Of a stretch of DNA of 64,000 nucleotides, positions 16,641 to 26,284 are shown piece after piece (the first letter of the stretch is position 1; every line of letters starts with the position of its first letter). Below the pieces are notes generated by a model that saw only the letters and a list, made by a program, of their open reading frames with translations, had not been told where the DNA came from and did no database searches. Origin of the DNA: Actinosynnema pretiosum (lineage in GTDB: Bacteria > Actinomycetota > Actinomycetes > Mycobacteriales > Pseudonocardiaceae); NCBI RefSeq assembly GCF_024171695.1, contig NZ_JAMTCF010000002.1, positions 496,001 to 560,000 of the forward strand, read 5' to 3'. The translations under genes and the position numbers were made by a program.

Positions 16641-17381
16641 GTGCTCTACTGGTTGATCAAAAACGTCTTGGTCGGGCCGCTGCTCCAAGTCTTCTTCCGC
16701 CCGCGGATCGTCGAGGGCGCCGAGCACGTGCCCGCCGAGGGCGGGGTGATCCTCGCCAGCAACCACCTCGCGGTGTCCGACTCGTTCTTCCTCCCGCTGA
16801 AGCTCTCCCGGCGGGTCACGTTCCCCGCCAAGCTGGAGTACTTCACCGGCAAGGGCGTCAAGGGCACGCTGAAGCGGTGGTTCTTCCGGGGCATGGGCCA
16901 GGTCCCGATCGACCGCTCCAGCGCCTCGGCCGCGCAGGGCGCGCTGGACACCGGCGTGCGGATCGTCCGCGACGGCAAGGTGCTCGGCATCTACCCCGAG
17001 GGCACCCGCTCGCCCGACGGGCGGCTGTACAAGGGCAAGGTCGGCGTCGCCTGGATCGCGCTGGAGTCCGGCGCCCCGGTGATCCCGGTGGCGATGATCG
17101 GCACGGACAAGGCCAACCCGATCGGGTCGAAGGTGTGGCGGCCGTACCCGATCAAGATCAAGATCGGCAAGCCGCTGGACTTCTCCCGGTACGCGGGCCT
17201 GTCCGGCGACCGGTTCGTGCTGCGGTCGATCACCGACGAGATCATGTACGCGCTGATGGAGCTGTCCGGCCAGGAGTACGTGGACGTCTACGCGGCCAAG
17301 GCCAAGGAGGCCGACGCGGCGGGCGGCAAGCCCGGCACGCCGCCCGCTGCGGGCAGGCTCCCGGACAGCAAGGCGAGCTGA
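16641..17381 (+). CDS. plsC: 1-acyl-sn-glycerol-3-phosphate acyltransferase
   Basis: 246 residues. The acyltransferase HX4D motif is in NHLAVSDSFF, and the glycerol-phosphate binding motif is YPEGTRSPDG. A hydrophobic N-terminus (LYWLIKNVLVGPLLQVFF) places it on the membrane. It acylates lysophosphatidic acid to phosphatidic acid in phospholipid synthesis, or a related acceptor. The order matches Rv2182c in mycobacteria. The GTG start has a strong GAGGAGG ribosome-binding site, and an intrinsic terminator follows the gene. Confidence 0.9.
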   Translation: MLYWLIKNVLVGPLLQVFFRPRIVEGAEHVPAEGGVILASNHLAVSDSFFLPLKLSRRVTFPAKLEYFTGKGVKGTLKRWFFRGMGQVPIDRSSASAAQGALDTGVRIVRDGKVLGIYPEGTRSPDGRLYKGKVGVAWIALESGAPVIPVAMIGTDKANPIGSKVWRPYPIKIKIGKPLDFSRYAGLSGDRFVLRSITDEIMYALMELSGQEYVDVYAAKAKEADAAGGKPGTPPAAGRLPDSKAS

Positions 17382-17390
17382 GGACGGCGC

Positions 17391-17421
17391 GGCCGGGCGC
17401 TGGGGGCCCGGCCGGGTTTTT
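17391..17421 (+). terminator. Intrinsic terminator after plsC
   Basis: GGCCGGGC (17391-17398) pairs with GCCCGGCC (17406-17413), followed by GGG and five T residues; a classical rho-independent terminator. Confidence 0.85.
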
Positions 17422-17609
17422 CTCGAATACTTTTCATGTTTTGCCCCCCGTTCGGGGGCGGCGGGCTCCCACGTGTGGCGTACAGCTCATTTTTCCGGTC
17501 ACCGACCGCCGAGCCCCGGAACCCGCCCCCGAGCCCGCCACGAGCGCGCTGGGGCGTCCTGCGCGGCCACCGCGCGGCCCCGGCGTCCGGTGCGCCCGCA
17601 CCGGCCCCC

Positions 17610-17615
17610 TAGGGT
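17610..17615 (+). promoter_or_regulatory. -10 element of the exoribonuclease gene
   Basis: TAGGGT, 6 bases before the ATG at 17622, no ribosome-binding site; leaderless arrangement. Confidence 0.4.
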
Positions 17616-17621
17616 GTTCCG

Positions 17622-18134
17622 ATGCGGTTCTTCTACGACTGTGAGTTCATCGAGGACGGGGTCACGATCGACCTCGTCTCCATCGGCGTCGTCGACGAGG
17701 AAGGCCGCGAGTTCTACGCCATCTCGACCGAGTTCGACCCCGAGAAGGCCGGGCCGTGGGTGCGGGAGAACGTCCTCAACCAGCTCCCGCCGCCCTCCAG
17801 CAAGGCCTACATGAGCCGCACCCGCCTGCGCGCTGAGCTGCTGGAATTCCTCGGCGGGGCCAAGGCGAACCGGGACCACGTCGAGCTGTGGGCGTGGTTC
17901 GCCGCCTACGACCACGTGGCCCTCGCCCAGCTGTGGGGCGCCATGCCCGCGCTGCCGCGCAGCCTCCCCAGGTTCACCCGCGACCTGCGCCAGCGGTGGG
18001 AGGACGTGGGCAAGCCCGCCCTCCCCGCGCCGCCCAAGGACGCCCACGACGCGCTCGCCGACGCCCGCCACAACCTCGTGAAGTGGAAGGTCATCGAGGA
18101 GCACTGGCAGCGGCGCGGGCACACCGCCCGCTGA
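17622..18134 (+). CDS. 3'-5' exoribonuclease, Rv2179c family
   Basis: 170 residues. DEDDh residues are readable: YDCEFIEDG at the start (D, E), FAAYDHVAL in the middle (D) and HDALADARHN near the end (H and D). Rv2179c of M. tuberculosis has the same length and was shown to degrade RNA 3' overhangs, founding a small RNase T-like family. This is the second DEDDh exonuclease in the window and is unrelated in context to the fused one at 204. It ends 87 bp before the phosphofructokinase gene on the same strand. Confidence 0.88.
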   Translation: MRFFYDCEFIEDGVTIDLVSIGVVDEEGREFYAISTEFDPEKAGPWVRENVLNQLPPPSSKAYMSRTRLRAELLEFLGGAKANRDHVELWAWFAAYDHVALAQLWGAMPALPRSLPRFTRDLRQRWEDVGKPALPAPPKDAHDALADARHNLVKWKVIEEHWQRRGHTAR

Positions 18135-18221
18135 GGCACCCCCCTCTTCGCTGCACCGATCCAGCGCGTGTCACGCTTGGGTGACCCACGACACGACGAT
18201 GAAGAGATGGGTGACGAGCAG

Positions 18222-19247
18222 ATGCGCATCGGTGTGCTCACCGGCGGTGGAGACTGCCCCGGCCTCAACGCGGTGATCCGCGGTGTTGTCCGCAAGGGCG
18301 TGGAGACCCACGGCTGGGACGTCCTCGGCTTCCGCAACGGGTGGCAGGGGCCGATCGAGGGGCTCACCAAGCCGATCGGTCTCGCCGACGTCGAGGACAT
18401 CCTCACCCGCGGCGGCACCATCCTCGGCTCCTCGCGGACCAACCCCTACAAGGTCGAGGGCGGCGTCGAGGCCATCCGCAAGACCCTCAAGGAGCACGGG
18501 GTCGACGCGCTGATCGCCATCGGCGGCGAGGACACCCTCGGCGTGGCGAAGCGGCTCACCGACGACGGCATCGGCGTCGTCGGCGTCCCGAAGACCATCG
18601 ACAACGACCTCGGCGCGACCGACTACACGTTCGGCTTCGACACCGCCGTGCACATCGCCACCGAGGCGATCGACCGGCTGCGCACCACCGCCGAGTCGCA
18701 CCACCGCGCGCTCGTCGTGGAGGTCATGGGCCGCCACGCGGGCTGGATCGCGCTGCACTCCGGCCTCGCGGGCGGCGCCAACGTCATCCTCGTGCCCGAG
18801 CGCGAGTTCGACGTGGACCAGGTCGTCACGTGGGTCGAGCGCCGCTTCGAGAAGCAGTACGCGCCGATCATCGTGGTCGCCGAGGGCGCCATCCCGCAGG
18901 GCGGCGCCGAGGTGCTGCACTCCGGCGAGAAGGACGCCTTCGGGCATGTCCGCCTCGGCGGCGTCGGCACCTGGCTGGCGGAGGAGATCGCGCAGCGCAC
19001 CGGCAAGGAGTCCCGCGCGGTCGTGCTGGGCCACGTCCAGCGCGGCGGCATCCCGACCGCCTACGACCGCGTGCTCGCCACCCGGTTCGGCCTGCACGCG
19101 GTGGACGCGGTCGCCGACGGCGACTTCGGCGTCATGGTCGCCCTGAAGGGCACCGACATCGTGCGCGTGAAGCTCAGCGAGGCGACCGCCGAGCTGAAGA
19201 CCGTGCCGCTGGAGCGGTACCAGGAGGCCGAGGTCTTCTTCGGCTGA
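18222..19247 (+). CDS. pfkA: 6-phosphofructokinase, probably pyrophosphate-dependent
   Basis: 341 residues. The phosphate loop is LTGGGDCPGLNAVIRG and the catalytic region TIDNDLGATDYTFGFDTA. Donor-selecting positions correspond exactly to E. coli numbering: residues 101-105 are GGEDT, giving D104 instead of the glycine of ATP enzymes, and residue 124 is K (VPKTIDND). D104 plus K124 is the signature of PPi-dependent enzymes such as that of Amycolatopsis methanolica; Streptomyces ATP enzymes keep G104. PPi use would make the step reversible. The ATG at 18222 gives the usual N-terminus; an ATG at 18207 is an in-frame alternative. Family identity is certain, donor is inferred. Confidence 0.9.
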   Translation: MRIGVLTGGGDCPGLNAVIRGVVRKGVETHGWDVLGFRNGWQGPIEGLTKPIGLADVEDILTRGGTILGSSRTNPYKVEGGVEAIRKTLKEHGVDALIAIGGEDTLGVAKRLTDDGIGVVGVPKTIDNDLGATDYTFGFDTAVHIATEAIDRLRTTAESHHRALVVEVMGRHAGWIALHSGLAGGANVILVPEREFDVDQVVTWVERRFEKQYAPIIVVAEGAIPQGGAEVLHSGEKDAFGHVRLGGVGTWLAEEIAQRTGKESRAVVLGHVQRGGIPTAYDRVLATRFGLHAVDAVADGDFGVMVALKGTDIVRVKLSEATAELKTVPLERYQEAEVFFG

Positions 19248-19502
19248 GTTCTCGCGGCTCCCCCCGAGCCGTTCGGCGATCCCCGGTCCGCGCCTCGCGG
19301 GCCGGGGATCACCCGTTCCAGGGGCTCGGCGCGTCCCCGCGACCAGTGCACCGGTCAGTCCCCCCGCACGTTCGCCACGGCCATCGCCAGCAGGCGCGCC
19401 GCGAGCTCGTCGGTCAGCGCCGCGTTTTCATTCGTTCGGGGGGTCTCCACACCCGGCATCGCGCACAGGCCACCCACGGCCATCCCAGGGACTAGGAAGG
19501 CC

Positions 19503-19508
19503 TACTCT
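19503..19508 (+). promoter_or_regulatory. -10 element of aroG
   Basis: TACTCT, 7 bases before the GTG at 19516; suggests a leaderless transcript. Confidence 0.4.
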
Positions 19509-19512
19509 TTAA

Positions 19513-20904
<1,392 letters not shown>

Positions 20905-20925
20905 CGGCCCCGACGTCCCGCTGAA

Positions 20926-20957
20926 CGCCCCGCTCCCGGTCCGCCGGGGGCGGGGCG
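20926..20957 (+). terminator. Hairpin after aroG
   Basis: CGCCCCGCTCCCGG (20926-20939) pairs with CCGGGGGCGGGGCG (20944-20957) with one G-T wobble; loop of four bases, then GTTCG. Confidence 0.65.
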
Positions 20958-21020
20958 TTCGCCGTTCGGGGCGGCAGGTCCCGGAACGAGCCCGGAACGA
21001 GCGGGGCACGAGCCCGGAAC

Positions 21021-21061
21021 GAGAAGGGCCCCGGCAGCGCGCGGCTGCCGGGGCCCTTCTC
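21021..21061. terminator. Bidirectional terminator between aroG and pknL
   Basis: A perfect 18-bp stem: GAGAAGGGCCCCGGCAGC (21021-21038) and its complement (21044-21061), 5-base loop. It ends 12 bp before the pknL stop codon and faces both convergent genes. The outer arm provides a CTTCTC run on the + strand. Confidence 0.8.
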
Positions 21062-21072
21062 GTGCGTGCGGA

Positions 21073-23604
21073 TCAGATCCCGACCAGGGTGACCCGGCTG
21101 CCCTTCTCGACCTTCGTGCCCGCGTCGGGGCTCTGGTTGAACACCCGAGCCCGGTCGCTGCCGTTGAACTGGACCTCGACCTCGAGGCCGAGCTTCTCCA
21201 GGTCCTTGCGCGCGTCCTTGACCCGCTTGCCCTTGACCTCGGGCACGGTGACCGCGCCGCCGGACACCACGACGGTGACCTTCTTGTCGCCCTCCGGCAG
21301 GTTCGCGCCCGCCTCCGGCGTGGTCCGGATGACCTTGCCGTCCTCGACGCCCTGCACGAACTCGGCCTTGCCCTCGACCGGCTCGAAGCCCGCGGCGGTC
21401 AGCTCGGCGAACGCGTCCGCCTTGCTCTTGCCCCGCACGTCCGGCACCGGCTTGGGCTCGGGGCCCTTGCTCAGCACGATGGTGATCTTCGTGCCGATCG
21501 GCACCTGGGTGCCCGGCTCGGGCTTGAGCGTGACGACCTTGCCCACCGGGACGGTGGCGCTGTAGGCGTTCTCGGCCTCGTTGACCTCGCCTTCGAGGCC
21601 GACCAGCTTGAGCTCCTGCTGCGCGACCGCGACGTCCAGGTTCGACTTGAGCTGCGGCACCACCGGCCTGCCCAGCGAGACCGTGACCCGCACCAGGTCG
21701 CCGCGCATCAGCTCGGTGCCCGCCGCCGGGTCGGTGCGCAGCACCTCGCCCTTGGGCACGGTGTCGTTGGCCTCCATGGAGGTGACGAACTTCAGCGACG
21801 CGTCGCCCAGCAGCGCCGACAGCTCGGACTCCTGCTTGCCGACCAGCTCGGGCACGTCCGCGTAGCGGCCCGCCGCCATCCACCAGCCGATGACGCCCGC
21901 CAGGATCGCGGCGACCACGGCCACCGAGGTCCAGGTGATGAACTGCCGCTTGCTGCGCTGGCGCTCCTCCTCCAGGACCTGCTCGGGCGTCTTCTTCGGC
22001 CCCTTGGGCTTGCGCGGCTTGGGCGCGGGGGCGGGCGGCGCGGACGGCATGACGCCCGGCCTGGCCAGCGCCATCGTGCCCTGCGGACCGGTCGGGCCAC
22101 CCGGCTTGGGGCGGGCCACCGGCAGCGTCGGCTCGGCGAAGCCGCTCGCGGGCGTCCCGGTCACCGGCGGGATCTGCAGGGTCTCCTCGGCGCCGCCGAC
22201 CACGGTCGCCTCGTCGTCCGCGTCGGGCTTGGCGTGCGCGCCCGCGCTCACGGGGACGCCGCCCGCAGGTGTGCCCGCCGCCGGGACACCTCCGGGAGGG
22301 GTGCTCGTGGGGAAGCCGTCCGCGCCGACGGGGACGCCGCCGGGGGGCGTGCCGACCGGGAAGCCGGGCGCCGGGGTGGCGGGCGCGGGGGTGCCGCCGG
22401 GCGGCGTGGTGACCGGGAAGCCGGGCGCCGGCGTGCCGAGGCCCGCCGCGCCCAGACCCGCCGCGCCCATGCCCGCTGCGGCGACCCCGCCGGTGGGCAC
22501 CGGCTGCGAGGTCGTGGGCGGCAGCGGGACGCGCTGCGAGGCCGACACCGGGACCTGCTGCGAGGTCGACGGGGTCAGCGGCACCTGCTGGGACACCCCT
22601 GGGGCCAGCGGCACCTGCTGCGAGGTGGACGGCGGCAGCGGGACGCGCTGCGAGGTCGCCGGGGGGAGCGGCACGTGCTGCGAGGTCGACGGAGGCTGCG
22701 GCGCGCCGGGGAACGGCGCGGGCGCGGCCAGCGGCGTGCGCGTGGTCGGCAGCGGCACCTGAACCGCCGCCAGGCCCAGCTTCGTCCGCGCGGCCTCCAC
22801 CTCGGCCAGGAACGCGGCGGCGTCCGCGGGCCGCAGGAACGGCTCCTTGCGGGTCGCCCTGCGCACCAGCTCCGCCACCTCGGCGGGCACCCCCTCGACC
22901 GGCGGCACCACGTCGTTGACGTGCCGGTACGCCACCGAGATCGCGCTGTCCCCGACGTACGGCGGCGCGCCGGTGAGCATCTCGTACAGCACGATGCCCG
23001 CCTGGTACACGTCGCTGCGCGCGTCGGCCGCGCCGGTGGCGACCTGCTCGGGCGAGAGGTAGGCGACGGTGCCCATGATGACGCTGTCGCTGGTGATCCC
23101 GGACCCGGACATCGCCCGCGCCAACCCGAAGTCGGCGACCTTGACGACGCCGTCCGCGCCGATCAGCACGTTCTCCGGCTTCACGTCGCGGTGCACCAGG
23201 TCGGCCCGGTGCGCGGCGGCCAGCGCCCCGAGCACCCGCTCCAGCACGGACAGCGCGAGCGCGGGGTCCAGCCTGCCGCGCTCCACCAGCAGGTCGCGCA
23301 GCGTCCCGCCCTCGACCAGCTCCATCACGAGGAACACCCGGTCCTCGTCGACGCCCTGGTCGTGCACGGCCACCACGCCGGGGTGGTGCAGCCGCGCGGC
23401 GGTGCGCGCCTCGCCCTCGAAGCGGGCGACGAAGGACGGGTCCGCCGAGAAGCGCGAGTCCATCACCTTGATGGCCACCGGCCGGTCCAGGCGGGTGTCC
23501 ACGCCCCGGTAGACGGCGGACATCCCTCCCCTGGCGACGAGGGAGCCGATCTGGTAGCGGTGTTCCAGCAGCCCGCCGGTCACGTGAGTCGACGACCTTT
23601 CCAC
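21073..23604 (-). CDS. pknL: Transmembrane serine/threonine protein kinase with four PASTA repeats
   Basis: 843 residues. The kinase domain covers ~14-275: glycine loop VARGGMSAVYRG, VAIKVMD lysine, catalytic HRDVKPENVLI, DFGLARAM and SPEQV. A proline/serine linker of about 250 residues follows with repeated QQVPL/QRVPL blocks and glycine-proline runs. One transmembrane helix lies near residues 556-578 (VAVVAAILAGVIGWWM). The extracellular part is four PASTA-type repeats (VPELVGKQE, VPQLKSNLD, VPDVRGKSK and VPEVKGKRV starts) to the C-terminus. PASTA domains sense muropeptides or lipid II. Position equals PknL (Rv2176), but the mycobacterial protein lacks PASTA repeats. The GTG at 23604 has TACGAT 8 bases upstream; GTG at 23583 is an alternative. 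Confidence 0.9.
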   Translation of the reverse strand: MERSSTHVTGGLLEHRYQIGSLVARGGMSAVYRGVDTRLDRPVAIKVMDSRFSADPSFVARFEGEARTAARLHHPGVVAVHDQGVDEDRVFLVMELVEGGTLRDLLVERGRLDPALALSVLERVLGALAAAHRADLVHRDVKPENVLIGADGVVKVADFGLARAMSGSGITSDSVIMGTVAYLSPEQVATGAADARSDVYQAGIVLYEMLTGAPPYVGDSAISVAYRHVNDVVPPVEGVPAEVAELVRRATRKEPFLRPADAAAFLAEVEAARTKLGLAAVQVPLPTTRTPLAAPAPFPGAPQPPSTSQHVPLPPATSQRVPLPPSTSQQVPLAPGVSQQVPLTPSTSQQVPVSASQRVPLPPTTSQPVPTGGVAAAGMGAAGLGAAGLGTPAPGFPVTTPPGGTPAPATPAPGFPVGTPPGGVPVGADGFPTSTPPGGVPAAGTPAGGVPVSAGAHAKPDADDEATVVGGAEETLQIPPVTGTPASGFAEPTLPVARPKPGGPTGPQGTMALARPGVMPSAPPAPAPKPRKPKGPKKTPEQVLEEERQRSKRQFITWTSVAVVAAILAGVIGWWMAAGRYADVPELVGKQESELSALLGDASLKFVTSMEANDTVPKGEVLRTDPAAGTELMRGDLVRVTVSLGRPVVPQLKSNLDVAVAQQELKLVGLEGEVNEAENAYSATVPVGKVVTLKPEPGTQVPIGTKITIVLSKGPEPKPVPDVRGKSKADAFAELTAAGFEPVEGKAEFVQGVEDGKVIRTTPEAGANLPEGDKKVTVVVSGGAVTVPEVKGKRVKDARKDLEKLGLEVEVQFNGSDRARVFNQSPDAGTKVEKGSRVTLVGI

Positions 23605-23612
23605 AGGGGTGG

Positions 23613-23618
23613 ATCGTA
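23613..23618 (-). promoter_or_regulatory. -10 element of pknL
   Basis: On the minus strand TACGAT lies 8 bases before the GTG at 23604. The string TACGATCCACCCC is shared with the RsbA-like gene at 14804. Confidence 0.4.
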
Positions 23619-23825
23619 CGGTGGAGGAGATACCGGCCGAACCCGTGAGTCGCGCCCGCGCACCCGATCATGGCGGCTCCGCTGTGGGATTGCCGTCAAG
23701 GCGAGGGGCGTTCGGGCGGTGAACGGCCCGGCGAACAGCGGGTTTCCGGTGGGTGGCGGGCTTTTGACACCCATTACCCGGTTGGCGCAGGGCGTTGCTC
23801 CCCGCGCTGTGGCATCGTGGCGTTC

Positions 23826-24191
23826 GTGAGTGCGATTCCTGCCGCTGCTGATGTGCTGGCTCCCGAGATCGAGGTCCTCGGCATGGCCGAGGCCGCTGAG
23901 CGGCTCGGCCAGCCGGTCAACCGTGTTCACCAGTTGCTGCGCGACGGTCAGCTCCTCGCTGAGCGGCGCGACGGCGTCCTGGTCGTCCCCGCCGACTTCA
24001 TCGCCGCCGGAAGCGTGGTGAAGGGGCTCCCCGGCACCATCACGGTGCTGCGCGACTCCGGCTTCTCCACCGAGGAGATGCTGCGCTGGCTGTTCACCGA
24101 GGACGACACCCTGCCCGGCAGCCCCATCGAGGCGCTGCGCGGCGACCGGGGCCGCGAGGTCAAGCGCAGGGCGCAGGCCATGGCCTTCTGA
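23826..24191 (+). CDS. DNA-binding protein, Rv2175c type
   Basis: 121 residues. A winged helix-turn-helix sits in the first 65 residues (VLGMAEAAERLGQPVNRVHQLLRDGQLLA...GVLVVPADF), as in MerR/excisionase-like folds. The C-terminal half (GLPGTITVLRDSGFSTEEMLRWLFTEDD) matches the Rv2175c-specific domain. In M. tuberculosis Rv2175c is phosphorylated by PknL near its N-terminus, which abolishes DNA binding; here it is divergent from pknL in the same arrangement, so it is the likely kinase target. The N-terminus does contain serine near the start. The GTG start is chosen by comparison with the domain; no clear ribosome-binding site is visible. Confidence 0.85.
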   Translation: MSAIPAAADVLAPEIEVLGMAEAAERLGQPVNRVHQLLRDGQLLAERRDGVLVVPADFIAAGSVVKGLPGTITVLRDSGFSTEEMLRWLFTEDDTLPGSPIEALRGDRGREVKRRAQAMAF

Positions 24192-24372
24192 CGCGCGGGG
24201 ACCGGCCGCGCCGCGCGGCAGGAGCCCGGAACACCACGAACCGGAACACCACGAAGCAGACCTGGGCGCGCCGAGCACGTCCGCAGCGCGTCCGAACGCC
24301 TTCCGGGCGGTTCCCCCTGGGGAGCCGCCCGGCCCGCTCTCCGGGGTCGGTTCCGGCGCGCGGTGGGCCAAG

Positions 24373-25884
24373 CTAGGGCTTGCCCGAGAGCCGGAGCGGG
24401 TCGTCCTTGGTCAGCGAGACCGCCGCGAGCGCCGACAGCAGCACCGCCACCAGCAGGTAGCCCCACGAGTAGAGCGCGGTGTCGCCGTTCGGGAACGTCA
24501 CGAGCAGCAGCCAGGTGGAGAAGAACGCCACGGTCGTCAGCCCGGTGACCGTCCAGGCCAGGCCCGCGCCCAGCACCAGCGGCCAGGCGAAGTACCAGGG
24601 CAGCGTGGCGGGGGAGAGCAGCGCCACCGCCAGCATGGTCACCGCCGCGCGGAACACCGCGTTCGGGCCGCCGTCCTCGGCCGCCCGCCACTGCCGCCAG
24701 GCGATGAACACCAGCAGCGCCGAGCCGATGGCGCGCGCCACGGTCAGGAACACGCCCTGGTCCAGGTGCACGAAGACCGACACCAGGGTGTGCGCGAAGT
24801 CGCCGACCGCGCTGGGCAGCGACAGCCAGTTCACGATCATCGAGGACGTGCTCAGCGCGGGCAGCCAGCCGAGGTCCCGCCCGGCGATCAGGCTCGTCGC
24901 GGTGAACACCACGGCGAACACCGCCACGCCGCGCCCGATGGCCCGGCCGATCGCGGCCCGCCGGGGACCCGGCATCCGAGCCGCCCAGACCAGCACCAGG
25001 AACGGCAGCGCGACCGCCGCCGTGGCCTTGACCGCCACGCCCAGCGTCACCAGCACGATCCCGCCGACGTGCTTGCCGTCGAGCACCAGCAGCACCCCTG
25101 CGGCCATCAGGCCGACCATCAGCATGTCGTTGTGCGCGCCGCCGATCAGGTGCACCAGCACCAGCGGGTTGGCCGCCGCGAACCACAGCGCCACGGGCGG
25201 TCGCCCGCCAAGGTGCCTGGCCAGGCCCGGCAGCGACCAGCACACCAGCCCGAGCCCCGCGACCAGCACCAGCCGCAGCAGCACCACGCCGCCGATGACG
25301 CTGCCCGCCGTCAGCCACACCACGCCCTCGGACAGCAGCACGAACAGCGGGCCGTACGGGGCGGGCGTGTTCTGCCAGACCCAGCTCACGTTGTCCGACA
25401 GCGGGCTCTGGAGCACCGCCGGGCCGACCTCGTACGGGTCGAGCCCGTTGAGCGCGAGCTGGCCCTGCGCCAGGTAGCTGTAGATGTCCTTGCTGAACAG
25501 CGGCGGCGCGAACAGCAGCGGCAGCGTCCAGGCGCCCACCGCCGCGAGCACCGCGCGGCTGCCCACGTGCCCGCGCAGCACCATCCGGCCCAGCCGGACC
25601 CACGCCCACACCACCAGCGCGAGCCCGACGTACAGCACGGCGGTGGCCAGGTCCTGGCCGTGGCCGTAGCGGATCCAGCTCAGGGAGGTCGCGGCCAGCA
25701 GGGGGTCGCGCTTGACGACCGCGCCCGCGCCGCTGCCGCCGAGCGCGACGAGCATGACCCCCGCGACGCCCAGCAGGATCGTCCGGACGGGGATGCCGCG
25801 CGGCTCGAGACCAGGGGTCGCCGAAGAGCGCACCGGCTCGACGCTTGCGGTGCTCGAACGAGAGGAATACGGAGTCGCGGCCAT
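24373..25884 (-). CDS. mptA: Alpha-(1,6)-mannopyranosyltransferase MptA
   Basis: 503 residues, polytopic, with about a dozen hydrophobic segments. It belongs to the GT-C polyprenyl-phosphate-mannose class: the first periplasmic loop contains SLSWIRYGHGQD and the long loop SKDIYSYLAQGQLALNGLDPYEVGP, holding the acidic residues used by such enzymes. MptA extends the alpha-1,6-mannan core of lipomannan on the outer face of the membrane. The place next to the Rv2175c-type gene matches Rv2174. The reading frame stays open upstream, but the ATG at 25884 gives the normal family N-terminus and the 110 residues beyond it are not plausible protein. It converges with the Rv2175c-type gene, not with pknL. 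Confidence 0.88.
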   Translation of the reverse strand: MAATPYSSRSSTASVEPVRSSATPGLEPRGIPVRTILLGVAGVMLVALGGSGAGAVVKRDPLLAATSLSWIRYGHGQDLATAVLYVGLALVVWAWVRLGRMVLRGHVGSRAVLAAVGAWTLPLLFAPPLFSKDIYSYLAQGQLALNGLDPYEVGPAVLQSPLSDNVSWVWQNTPAPYGPLFVLLSEGVVWLTAGSVIGGVVLLRLVLVAGLGLVCWSLPGLARHLGGRPPVALWFAAANPLVLVHLIGGAHNDMLMVGLMAAGVLLVLDGKHVGGIVLVTLGVAVKATAAVALPFLVLVWAARMPGPRRAAIGRAIGRGVAVFAVVFTATSLIAGRDLGWLPALSTSSMIVNWLSLPSAVGDFAHTLVSVFVHLDQGVFLTVARAIGSALLVFIAWRQWRAAEDGGPNAVFRAAVTMLAVALLSPATLPWYFAWPLVLGAGLAWTVTGLTTVAFFSTWLLLVTFPNGDTALYSWGYLLVAVLLSALAAVSLTKDDPLRLSGKP

Positions 25885-26284
25885 CGCCGGAACATCGTCG
25901 CACAACGCGCGCGCGAGGCGGGATGCAATGGCTCTCACGCGTGACGCGGGTGCGGCTCCGAGGGGGATCTTCGCACGTCGGCGCGGGTGTGACGATGCGC
26001 CGCACGGAGTATTCGCGCGCGGTATTCGGGCATTCCGGGCCCGGTTGGGGCGGGTTCGGGCTGGTGGCCCGCGCGAGGTCGCCCGACCGGGCGGTCGCGC
26101 GGGACGGGTTCGGAACCGTTCTGGAACCGCTCCGAAGCCGCCCCGAGATCGCTCAGGCGCGACCGGGGCCGCTCCGCGCCGGAACGGGCCCTGACCACCC
26201 CCTACGTCCTGGCCCACCCCTCGCCGGGACGGTCCGCGACCGCCCGGCTGAACGGGTGGTCGGGGGGTGGCCTGCGGGATCCGG
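25885..26284. other. 400-bp non-coding gap with a large hairpin
   Basis: No gene is supported between mptA and the phytoene-desaturase-like gene, both on the minus strand. An imperfect inverted repeat at 26069-26102 (8-bp outer stem CCGCGCGA/TCGCGCGG, 6-bp inner stem CGCCCG/CGGGCG) could terminate transcription from the upstream gene. The remainder is GC-rich with no clear promoter for mptA. Confidence 0.5.

Noticed and set aside
18168..18221. Upstream starts for the phosphofructokinase at 18168 (GTG) or 18207 (ATG)
   Set aside because: The family N-terminus begins at MRIGVLTGGGDCPG; the extra residues are not typical. ATG 18207 cannot be excluded because GAAGAG lies just before it.
24373..26217. 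Longer MptA start giving 614 residues
   Set aside because: The added 111 residues are R/P/G-rich and non-homologous; ATG 25884 gives the normal length and N-terminus.
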